This document shows, piece after piece, positions 23,136-33,812 of a stretch of 64,000 nucleotides of DNA (position 1 is the first letter of the stretch; every line of letters begins with the position of its first letter). The notes beneath the pieces were generated by a model. The model ran no database searches. It was not told the origin of the DNA and was given only the letters and a program-made list of their open reading frames with translations. This DNA is from Cryptomeria japonica (Eukaryota > Streptophyta > Pinopsida > Cupressales > Cupressaceae): assembly GCF_030272615.1 (NCBI RefSeq), contig NC_081406.1, positions 477,614,900 to 477,678,899 on the forward strand. The letters are read 5' to 3'. The position numbers and the translations under genes were made by a program.

Positions 23136-24578
23136 TTACCGGAGGATGATTGGTATCTAGAGGTTTGTCAGAGGATCCGTAATCAGGAGGCCCTGGAGGG
23201 GAAGTTTGTGGACTACTCTTTAGAGTCCGATGGTTTATTACGCCATAGAGGGCGCATCTATGTACCCTCTCCTGGGGGATTGCGAGATTTCATTATCATG
23301 GAGGCTCATAGAGCTCCTTATGTAGCGCATCCCGGGGTTAAGAAGATGCATGCTGACTTGAGGCAGTTATATCATTGGCCAGGAATGTGACAGCTTATCG
23401 CCGAGTTAGTAGCCCGATGCCTTGAGTGTCAGAGAGTCAAGGCGGAGCACCACCATCCAGGTGGGTTACTCCAGTCCCATGCTATACCAGAGTGGAAGTG
23501 GGATACTATATCCATGGACTTCATCATTGGTCTTCCTATGTCATCTCGTCGCCATGATGCTATCTTGGTGACAGTTGACAAATTGACCAAAGTAGCCCAC
23601 TTCTCACCAGTCCGGACTACCTTCACAGCTCCAGCAGTGGCACAGGTGTTCTTGCAAGACATTGTTAGGCTTCATGGTGTCCCATGCAAGATTATTTCTG
23701 ATAGAGATTCTCTCTTTACTTCTTCCTTTTGGAAGGCATTACAGGCAGCGTTGGGCACCAAGCTCAACTTCGGCACAGCCTATCATCCAGAGATAGATGG
23801 ACAGACAGAGCGGGTTAACCAGGTGTTAGAGGATATACTCCGCATGTACGTCATGGATCATCAGACCCGATGGGAGGAGTACCTGCATTTAGTAGAATTT
23901 GCCTATAATAATGGGCATCACACTTCTTTGGGGATGCCACCTTTTCAGGCTTTGTACGACAGACCATGCAGGACACCTTTGAGTTGGGACCGTATTGAGG
24001 ATAGAATGGCCATAGGCCTTGAGATGGTCCGTGATATGGAGCAGCAGGTAATCCTGATTAGACAGCGTCGTAGGGAGGCACAGGATAGGCAGAAGAAATA
24101 TGCAGATGCAAAGAGGATAGACCGGAGTTACATGGTTGGGGACAGAGTTTTCCTGAGAGTGCGACCGCATAAGAGTCCGATCTGCTATGGAAAGGGTTCT
24201 AAGCTCGCACCTCGCTTTGTCGGACCTTTCAAGATCCTTGAGAGGATAGGACCAGTTGCTTATCACCTAGCTTTGCCACCTAGCCTGTCACGCATCCACG
24301 ATGTATTTCATGTGTCAGTTTTGAGAAAATATATCTATGATGAGTCTCATATTTTAGATTGGGATGCCTTGCAGGTGGAGTCGGACGGGTAGCTAGCCTT
24401 GGAGCCCATTCGCATTTTGTCTCACTGGACGTTGGCCCTTCGAGGTCGAGAGCTGGACCAGGTTAGGGTCCAGTGGGATTGCTATGATGAGGTCACAGCT
24501 TCATGGGAGGATGCAACACGTATGAGATCACAGTACCCTCATCTTTTTGATGAACTCCAGGAGGACGTTCATGCCTAG
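23136..24578 (+). pseudogene. Element F: integrase with C-terminal chromodomain
   Basis: Same frame. The HHCC zinc region is seen as HRAPYVAHPG...CLECQRVK (23307-23440), broken by TGA at 23388. The DDE core shows MDFIIGLPMS, ISDRDSLFTS and YHPEIDGQTERVNQ. The C-terminal domain has VGDRVFLRVRPHKS, KLAPRFVGPFKILERIG and HDVFHVSVLRKY. After TAG at 24390 the frame continues with LEPIRILSHWTLALRGRELD, VQWDCYDEVTASWED and YPHLFDE, a chromodomain of the type chromoviruses use to target chromatin. The end is TAG at 24576, probably the natural stop because the polypurine tract overlaps it. Confidence 0.94.
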
Positions 24579-24588
24579 AGGGGGAGGG
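24578..24588 (+). other. Element F: polypurine tract
   Basis: GAGGGGGAGGG directly before the 3' LTR start TGTGAGG. It is the primer site for plus-strand synthesis and overlaps the gag-pol stop. Confidence 0.92.
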
Positions 24589-27500
24589 TGTGAGGCCCTA
24601 CCCCGATCCATCCTATCTCTTCAGCTATTTTCATTTTGGAACTATTTTAGATGCTAGTTTTGACACACTATGGATAGAGAACTTTACATGGTCCCATGAT
24701 TTTGGTAACATTGATATATATGGATGCTTCATTTCTATGCCTTGTGGATTATAGAATATTATATGATTCTAGATTAGGGTAATATTGTGATGATGCAGGT
24801 TATTATCTAAATTTCATAATTTGTTATAATGTTAGAAAAATGTTTGCATATCTTGTAGATGGACCAAATTTTGAGGATTATGATGAAATTGCTTTGATTT
24901 GTGACAAATCGTATTCTATAATGACAAGTCTTTGCAGAATGAATGTATTGTATTCTGATTATGTGTTATATATTATATGAGGCTATTTGGGAAGTACTAA
25001 TGTTTAAATTGAGATGTGCAGGAAATTATCCATGTGACCATGGAAATATTATGGAGAATCAAGCCTAGGCCAATGTGCGTTAGTAAAACCAGGGGTTGTC
25101 TATTTGGAGAGACAACACCCCGTATGTACTGTATTTTATTCGTAAATGTAAAATGTTGCATGAGTGTAAATGGTATTTATTGGATTGTTTAAATTGTGTA
25201 AGGGACAATTGCCATGTGTGTATTGTGATGTGGAATTATTTTGTAGTGTCACTTGACACCTATGTAGTATGTTGTGTTGGCAATTTGTCATGTCACCTTT
25301 TTGAGAGTTTTATTTTTTGTTAATTGTTATATCTCCTAATTATCCTTGAAGGAACTAAGAAATCTAGGTTAGTGAGCCACAAGGAAGGTCAACTCAGAGT
25401 TGACCCGTAGGTTAACTTCAGGTGGACTTTCTGAAGGTCAAATCAACTCCTAGAGTCAATTTTAGAGCTTTTCTATTAGGCCTCATGGGGTACCTATGGG
25501 TGAAGGCCAAAATTGGCCATGTGTCTTTTCCTTAGGACTTGTTTAACCACCCAAAAAAGTGGTTTTCCCAAGATGGACGAATTCCATCTATAGGAGTGCC
25601 ATCTTGGGTAGGATAACCTTCTTGGAGATAGTAATCCCTCTTCCCCATTTCCATTTCCCTTCTCTAGGTGCCTAGGTTAGGGAGGATGTAAGACCTAGGG
25701 AAGACCAATTCAATGGGGGATCCCTCACTCTATCCAAGAGGTTGGAAGGAGTGAGAGAGGCCTTCTTAGGCTAAGAATGGAAGATTAGTGAGCTAATCAC
25801 CCACTCTCCATCCTTGGAGATTTTTGGGAAAAACTTTGGAGGAAAAAAAAAAAAACCAGTTTTAGGAATAGAGGAATTTGGGGGCCAAGAAATTATAGAA
25901 AGTTGTGTGGATTGGGCAGCTCATCTCCAACTAAGTCTAACATACCTATTGGCAGATTAAGGTTGGTTGTATTCTCTTGTTTATGTTGTTTAAATTGTTC
26001 CTTCTTTTGAAAGAAATGCTTGTGAAAAGAGTTGTGTATATGTAGATTGTTGTAGAAAAAAAAAAGAGAAATGTAAGTTTCATTTTTATGTTTCTTTTTG
26101 TTTATGCATTCTTGCTTTGGGAGTGTCCAAGATCTCCTACTCTTGGGGGAGTAGGATGATCTTGGGGTGGAAGAAGCATGACATCCTTGGGTGAGAGGCT
26201 CTCCTTAAGGAGAGTGATCTCAAGGGTGTCCTTGTGACCCTTGCTGCATAGCCTTGTGTATGCATTTGAGGGTCATAAGGGGAGAGAATATGGCTTTGAA
26301 CCTTTGGGGGGCATAAGGTGTGTGGGATGCATCTATTGTGTATTTTGTGTTGCCATGAGGTGGCTTGGGTTGTATTTTGGCTGCAGTCTCCCCAATGGTA
26401 CTTGGTCCACTTCCACCCATAGATTGATCATCACAAAATGTGGTGAAAGTGTAGCTTGGGATGGGAAGGTGTATGTATGAGTATTTGCCCTATTGTTGTG
26501 TTGTATTGCTTGGTTGTAACCCCATCTAGGTCTTGATTCTCCTAGCTCGGGGGTGGCTTCTGGTAAGCCTAGGCTGGGAGGTGAGCATCCCATGGTCACA
26601 GTCCTAAATCTTACATGCAGGTGGCTTGGGAAAAAGATTAAGAGTTGCAGTTTGTTTGGTTGCAGATGTTTCAGACTCAGATTTTTATTTAAATGCAGAA
26701 AAGAAAAGAAAGGAAATGTAACTTTATGATTTGTAGCAAAAAAAAAAGGAAAATGTATATGTAAATATAGGGCTTAAATTGATTCTTTTTCTGTTTAAAT
26801 AAATGTATTCTTTTATTCATTGTGTAAAGATTAGGAAAGAGAAGACTGTTTAGATTATTCACCCATTTTTATATATGGGCTATTGTAACTTATCATTTTG
26901 GAAAATAATGTAATTTTTATTTATATTTTGATGTCTATTGTGTTGCTGTAGACTACATCTAAATCTGGTCTGTTCACTTGTTTATTTACTGCAATATTAA
27001 AGAAAAGAAAAAAAATGCATTAGGTTTCATTATTTACTTGCATAGTTTAGATTATTGTTATTTTATGACTGTTAAAAAAAAGAGAACCAGTATTTTACAT
27101 TGCTGTAGAAAGTAGGATGTATGACTGCTAATTAAGAAGATAAATAAGACCTATTCTTAATGTTGTTAGAAGACTAGAACAGAATGTTTAATGGTTAAAA
27201 TCTCAAACCAATATAAGGGTTTCCAGCGCTATTATTTTAACATTTAACTTATATATATCTATAGGTATATAAGTATATATATTGAAAAATATATACCTAT
27301 ATACTTATAAATATTTATATAAATTCCTGGATGTGCATACCCCTGCAACAACAAGAGAAGAGATATATTCTGAACTTGTGTATCCCTGTTACAAAATATA
27401 TAGACGTATTGCATGCTGCTGTGTTAAAAAAAAATATATATTGCAGAATAAACTTCTTAATCCTATATATATATATTTCTACATCCGAAAACATACTCTA

Positions 27501-27589
27501 TGGATGCCTGTAGAAAATAAAATAATACATAGACATATATGTTATGTCTGATCATAGCAATGTTATATGTATATATAAATATATATATT

Positions 27590-27626
<37 letters not shown>

Positions 27627-29041
27627 CATATTCATATAAGATATTGTGCACCATATATATATATATATATTTGATATTAAAAAAAAAAACACATCATATA
27701 GTATTTTTCAACCACGAGATATATTAATATGTTTTTTGTTAAAAAAAAAATGAAATGGGGAAAACGTGGGCCACTGTGTGTAACACAGTGGCCGGCCACG
27801 GCCGAGCCACTGTGCTACACACAGTGGGCAGCGCCGAAGGGCACCGCACTGTGTGTAACACAGTGGAGCGGTCGTGGCTGCCACTGTGCTACGCACAGTG
27901 AGCGGCACCCGCCACTGTGTGTATACACAGTGGGCGGCGGCTATGCCGTTCGCCACTGTGTGTACACACAGTGGGCGGCGCTGCCGCCACTGTGCGTATG
28001 CACAGCGGCGCCCGGAAACCCTCCCCACTTCCTCTGCCTCTTCCCACTTTGAAACCCTCTTCGCCGTCCCTCTGTCGTACCTACAATCTCCCTCACTCAA
28101 AAAAAAAACAAATAATAATAAAAAAAAGGGGTTTAATAAACCCTAACCCATTATGGGTTAGGGTATAGAATGATAAGAAAATAAAACAAAGTGTAATATA
28201 TAGAAATGCAACCCTAACCCCATTTCGGGTTAGGGTTAGCATTTTAAGAAATTTATATATGTATATATGCATATATATATGGGAAATTTAAATTGGAATT
28301 TTAAACTTTGATTTTAATATATATTTGGGGTTAATTTAATAATTGAATTAATATATGTTTCCATTCTTTAGAAAATTTAAATTCTAATATAGTTAATTCA
28401 AGGGGATTAATAATAAAGGATTAATATAGTTGGATAAACTATACGTTAAATCCATTGATATATTTAAATAATCAATAGACTTTCCCCCATATATTTGGAC
28501 GTTAGGAAAATTTGAAAGGAGAAATTGTAGAATTAATTTTATGGGCCATAAGCCCTTGGTGACCAGTTTGGGCCGAATATAATTAAATCATCATAATTAA
28601 GGGGTTAGAAAAAATTAGAATTGGCTTTAGCTTATTGTCGGTCTTAGTGGGCAAATGACCTTATAGAAATTCGAACCCTCATCGGTTGGGTTTAAATAAT
28701 AAATTTTGCATGAGCATCAATTAATTATTGGTATTCTCATTATATGAATGGGAATGATTAAACTCACGAAGATAACCAATTAACCTTTGTTTTTAATTAG
28801 CAACAACTTGAGTTAGGTAATTGAGCTAGCCAATAATCCGTGATACTAATTTAATCTTCACTAAACTAGTCGCTCGTTCGAGTTGGTTAATTAACCCAAC
28901 CTTAGTAAACAATTTTATTTTCACCCTAGATAAGACAAAGCTCTAATAAAGTTAATATTATTATTAGGATATATTGCGAGTTCTTGATGTCAAAAAAAAA
29001 TTTGTTGTTCCGTTTTTGTGCCCAAAAGTCTGGGCACGACA
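24589..29041 (+). repeat. Element F: 3' LTR, 4,453 bp
   Basis: It runs from TGTGAGGCCC to GGGCACGACA, followed by TSD GTATC and protease sequence of element C. It is collinear with the 5' LTR; differences are scattered single bases and shorter (TA)n tracts. It carries the same palindrome array (27771-28010) and telomere-like hairpins. Confidence 0.95.
27771..28010. repeat. Array of seven GC-rich palindromes in F 3' LTR
   Basis: Second copy of the array. Units 2 and 7 are better paired here (CACTGTG) than in the 5' LTR (CACTATG), so the 3' copy is closer to the ancestral form there. All seven units and their spacing are kept. Confidence 0.92.
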
Positions 29042-30309
29042 GTATCCTCTCCAAGTTTAACTTGTTTACTACTTCCAAAGATGCAATGTTATCAGTAGAC
29101 CCTAAATATATGATAACTTTGCAAACCTTACCTTGAATCTTGCAGTTGACTCTAAACAAAGCCTTTCTCTGGGGTGGCTCAGTCTTCAGTAGTTCCTTGA
29201 GCAGTGTCCTCTTGATCATTGGGTTCTCTCCCATCTCTGATGTCAAATTCACATCAAGAAATGTCACACTCCTTGCATCTTCTTGAGTCAAAGTGGTTTT
29301 CCTCTTACCACCATGAGAAGTTGAGGCCTTCTCTAGACACTTGTAGGTCAGGTGCCCCATCTGATTGCAGTTATAACATCTCTTACTAGAGAACTTGGAT
29401 CCTCTCCCTAATCCATTTGTCCCACCTCTTCCATTAGGTCTTCTACCATGATAGCCTCCTTTTCTACTTGAGTCCCCAACTTGCTCTCCATGGCTAGACT
29501 CACCACTAGACCTTTGGTTAGGACTTCTTCCTCCAAAAATGCCTCTACCTTTAAAACTTCTCCCTCCTTTATCTCTTTTACCCTGCTCACTTCTCCTCTT
29601 TAGTTTCTCTTCTACCCTTAGGGCCAATTCAAAACACTTGTTCACTGTCTTTGGGGCCAAAATGTTGATCTCATCTTGGATGTTAATTCTTAGGTTGTTC
29701 AAGTACTTGGCCACTTTCTCTGATTCCTCTGCTTGTCTCTTTGATCTGAGACATAGTTTATCAAACTCCTCCATATATGCATTCACATCAAGGTCACCAT
29801 GTCTAAGGTTCTACAAATTTTTATACATCTGCACTTCATAGTCAATTGGCATGAACTGAGCCTTGACTTTAGCTTTCATCCTTTCCTAGGAGGTTATCAT
29901 ACTTTTTCTCTCCTTAACTATCTCCCCTTGCACATAGTTCCACCATGTAAGAGAAGACCCCTTCAACCTTGCTTTTTCCAGCTTAACTCTCATCTTTAGG
30001 GATTAATTTCTACTCAAAATGATTGGTCAATGCCTCAATCAAGTCTATCACCTCTTCTACTTCCATGCTTCCACTACATATAGGCAACCCATCTATGGTG
30101 TCCCTATTAAATGACCTCAAGGCATCTACAAAAGCTCTCTGATCTGTAGGTATCTCCTCTACCCACTTAGGGGCTTCCCCGTATTCTTTATCCCCTTCTT
30201 CATTAGTGTCATTTCCATCTTCCTTATCTTTACCCTTAGTCTTTTTCAATTCTTCAAGCTTGGACTCCAACATCTCTTCAATCAACTTCTTCACTGCATC
30301 TTGTGACAT
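29042..30309 (-). pseudogene. Element C: Gag and protease start (frameshift, stops)
   Basis: The start ATG is at 30309 (MSQDAVKKLIEEMLE). An acidic/Lys-rich N-terminus is followed by the Retrotrans_gag core (SSLTWWNYVQGE, FMPIDYEVQMYKN, HGDLDVNAYMEEFDKL), an Arg/Gly-rich basic region and one good zinc knuckle CYNCNQMGHLTYKC (about 29337-29378). Then comes the protease start, where the family has ID.GST.N; here it reads IIYLGSTDNIAS, so the catalytic Asp appears to be lost. A TAG at 30010-30012 and a frameshift just after it separate the first 99 codons from the rest. At 29046 the frame runs into TSD GTATC and continues at 15162 beyond element F. Confidence 0.9.
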
Positions 30310-30399
30310 ACTCTTAGGAAGAATTTGTTAGCCCCTATTTCAATCTCTTCCTCTAGAATACACTAAGACCACACCACCCAAGTGATCTTAAAAATCCTT

Positions 30400-30411
30400 C
30401 TCTGATACCAA
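30400..30411 (-). other. Element C: primer-binding site (initiator-Met type, slightly altered)
   Basis: On the minus strand TTGGTATCAGAG lies just after the LTR end, followed by AAGG. It matches the initiator-Met PBS at the first 10-11 bases. Confidence 0.82.
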
Positions 30412-30413
30412 TA

Positions 30414-31518
30414 TGACGAGGAGTCAATAGACTGAAAGGATAACCTTGAACCAATCAACCTCTAAAGCTCTCAAACTCAACCAAAACCCTACTACCAAAG
30501 GGTCCTTACACAACACCAAGTCAACTAATGATTCAATGACACCAAATAAAACCTTGGAAGACTCAAAGGATCCAATATTTCCCCTTACAAACAACTAACA
30601 CTCTCAAGTCTTGTCTGACTACACACACCATTGCATACATGTGTGGGCTACTACTAGGCTTTAGGGGTTTGAATGGCCCACTTGACCAATTCAATAAAAA
30701 AACCCTTGGAATGGTATTCTCACAACACCTTAACACAAATGAAATAGGATTTCATGGTTTAGACCCTCCAGAACATCAATTTTGACTCACTTACCCACAA
30801 ACAAACCTAGTTGCAATTAGGCCTCCATTTGAAGGAATTAGATGATAATGTTTGACACCCTAAGGATCTAGGAAAACAAATTATATTTTTAGACACCTTT
30901 TTGGGAGTTCTCAACAATATCTCACTTTTGGGTTCCATAGAAACTTGCAGATATCCCAACCTATATTGCACCAATAGACCTAATGGGGCTATTAGGCCTA
31001 CTTGACTGAACACCTTCCACAAACTTGTTTAGTTATCCTAATTGTTGACTACCACTGACCATGAAATTTTGTATCAACCTCCAAAATACTCTTCCACCAC
31101 ATTCAAATCCCTTTCCAGTTCTCTACCACTCACTTCTCATGCACTGCACTCATTAAACTGGCCTGTCACATAGAGATGCCAGACCTAGAGTTAGTTTCCT
31201 ATCCTCTTCACCCTGTTGTGTCCTCTTAATGGCTTCTGAAAATAACATATGATACAATGGCCTATCATCTCCTATAATGGAAAAGTGTTCAATTAAGGAT
31301 TGATAAGCCAAAACCCATTATTGTTGTCAAACCCTAAGGGTTTGAGGGTTTTAGGCTGCCCGGTAGAGATTTGCTTATAGAATGGGGAAACAATCACTTC
31401 AAGACTTCACATCAAATGAAAAACAAAGGTGAAAAAATCTAGTTTCAGGATCTATGTGATGATCATCTTTGCCAATCCACCTTCAGTATGCAATCAACAA
31501 AAATTAGACGATTTTTTC
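30414..31518 (-). repeat. Element C: 5' LTR, portion left of element E
   Basis: 1,105 bp homologous to 3630-4734 of the other LTR. It breaks at element E within a T-rich target and resumes at 38092. Confidence 0.9.
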
Positions 31519-32309
31519 TATTGGCAAATGCACACTCCAATGAGATATTGTAGGTGATTGAAGGTTTTGTCATTGATGAAAACCTTACAATCCTATGACA
31601 CCGGCAAGACAATTTATTAGCACTAGCAAAGACAAACTCTACACCAGCACAGAGACCATCGATAGTAAAAGGAAGCATACTGACATAGAAGCCGACAAGA
31701 ATTTTGTTTGTAATATACTTTGTTAATTATTGTAAAATCATTGTAAGTTGACTTGGCAAGTTGTAAAATGACTCATATATATAAGAGATCATTGTAGAAC
31801 ATTTTAGAAATATAGATGGAAGAAAATATATAGGCGAAATAAGGCAAACCCATTATGCGAATTATAGGTTAAGGGTTTATGTATGAAGCAGAACTATAAA
31901 CTGGTACTGGATCTGGCATAGTAGATGCTATTTTGAAGCAGTACAAGACATTAGATTTATATAATCCATTTTGTAATTGAGTAGTGAGTTCTAGGCACTT
32001 GGCCTTCCTGCATGTGCAGGCCCCTATTGTAGCAGTAATATTCTCTTATTGGCTAGTAAGTGAATATTGTGGGTCACAAATCCCACAGAGAGTTTTTCCC
32101 ACACTGGGTTTCCTCGTTAAAATACTGTGTTATGGTGTGTTTTTCATGTGATTGTTGTTATCTCTGTTTATTGCACTATTTCTTGTTTACCAGTATATAG
32201 TATTGATATGCTCTACATGTTTTAAGTTAAGAAAATCATTTAACCAGTTAGATACTGATTCACCCCCCCCCCCCCCCCCCCCCTCTGAGTATCTGTGGGA
32301 ATCCTAACA
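31519..32309 (+). repeat. Element E: 5' LTR
   Basis: 791 bp. It shows the TTTTGTCATTGATG box, a CATATATATAAGAG TATA region near 31773-31790, the R/U5 signature (about 32068-32115) and a run of 21 C (32263-32283), three times as long as in D. Confidence 0.93.
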
Positions 32310-32311
32310 AT

Positions 32312-32323
32312 TAGTATTAGAGC
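32312..32323 (+). other. Element E: decayed primer-binding site
   Basis: TAGTATTAGAGC. It differs from TGGTATCAGAGC by G-to-A and C-to-T changes and has the same distance to the LTR as in D. Confidence 0.85.
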
Positions 32324-32380
32324 TTGGTCCTCTATTTTCAGAAGCCTAACAGCTTGAGGAAGATCTTGACACTGGTAGAG

Positions 32381-33514
32381 ATGGAAAACTTGATGAAGCA
32401 ATTGCAAGCAGCTCTCTCAGACTATGATGCAGAAAAATTGAAAAATATCAAACTTGAAGCTGATCTAAAAGCTACACAGGATATTATTCAAGCACTTCAA
32501 GAAAATCTTACCATTTCAAGAAACAAGAGGAGAAATTTGTGAAAAGATGCAAAATGAGAATGATGAAAAGGAAACTCTTAGTGATCTGATGAATAAGCTA
32601 AAACAAGAAAACATAACAACAAAGAATGAGATGCAAGATATGACTATGAGATTTTCTAAAGAAATTGAAGATAGAAAGAAGAATGAAGAAGACTTGACTA
32701 GAAGATTGAATGAAGTTGCACATGAAAACACAAGACTTAGTTATAAAAATGATATGTTGAAGACAAATCTGATGCATGCACAAAATGACTCAAATGAACT
32801 CATGAGACAAAAAGGTATCTTGTAAGGAGAACTGGCTGCTACAAATCAACATAAAGAAAAATTCAAGAAAATCTCAAAAGAACTTGGTGACTTATTGAAG
32901 AACCAGAAACCTAATGGTGACACTAATGGTCTTGGCTTTGAAGCTGGTGAAAGCTCTGGTACTGCAAACACACAGGATCAAGGCAAACTGGTAAGACAAC
33001 TTACTGCTTATAAATTTAATGGCAAATGCATTAACTGTAACAAGTATGTTTATAGAGAAAATCAATGTAGATCTAGAAATTATCAGAACACAAATACACC
33101 CACCGGTCAATGTTCCAAATGCAACAAAGTTGTCACAATTTAGAGAATTGCAGAATGAATGTAAGATGTTATGTTTGTGGAAGATTTGGAAACTTATCTA
33201 ATCAATGCAGAACACAAACCGACATAGGATATGGAAAAGCTATTCAGAAAAATAATGTGACTTGTTATGCCTGCAACAAGATTGGACATATTGCAAAATA
33301 TTGTAGAAGAAAGTCCTCATTGGTAAATAACAAAGGTCCTAGTCTGAAAGGTAAAGAAAAGGTTGAAGAAGTAAAGCAGGAATTCTCAAAACAATGGATT
33401 AGGAAATCAAATCTAAATGGTGATAGGAACACTCCTCCACTGACTGAACATAGTAACACTCCACTGACAGAAGAGAGTAACACTCCACCGATGGGAGACT
33501 CTTCATCTAACTAA
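32381..33514 (+). pseudogene. Element E ORF1: coiled-coil, zinc-knuckle Gag-like protein
   Basis: Homologue of D ORF1 with the same start (MENLMKQLQAALSDY). The coiled coil runs to about residue 190. Knuckle 1 is CINCNKYVYRENQC (His replaced by Tyr), knuckle 2 begins CSKCNKV, knuckle 3 is CYVCGRFGNLSNQC (His replaced by Asn) and knuckle 4, CYACNKIGHIAKYC, is intact. A 2-bp deletion near 32535 and loss of one G near 33127 shift the frame. A TAA at 32823-32825 replaces Glu seen in D. The frame breaks differ from those in D, so the common ancestor probably had one open frame of about 385 codons. It ends GDSSSN near 33514. Confidence 0.78.
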
Positions 33515-33812
33515 AGAAAATTCCCTTGAGGGTTTAGCAATCAAATGTGAAACATGCTATTATTCCCTCGGTTGATGGTGAGAAGTTGTAATTACCTCTA
33601 TACGGGCAGATAAGTTAAGTCATTACGCAAGCATTAAATGTGGTGGTTGGCAAAAATAACATTATAAATCAGTGTTTAGGCTCTAATTTCATTTTACCAT
33701 GCATTCAAACATTCGAAGAGCGCGGAAATTCCAGAGCAAAGGCATTTTGAGCAAAGAAGTGAAGCAATTCATCAAGAAATCATCCTTAAGGTAGATAAAG
33801 GTATTTATATCC
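33515..33812 (+). other. Element E: spacer between ORF1 and ORF2
   Basis: About 300 bp, homologous to 7490-7794 of D, without an open frame. It includes TATTATTCCCTCGG and CATTCGAAGAGCG, both also in D. Confidence 0.5.
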
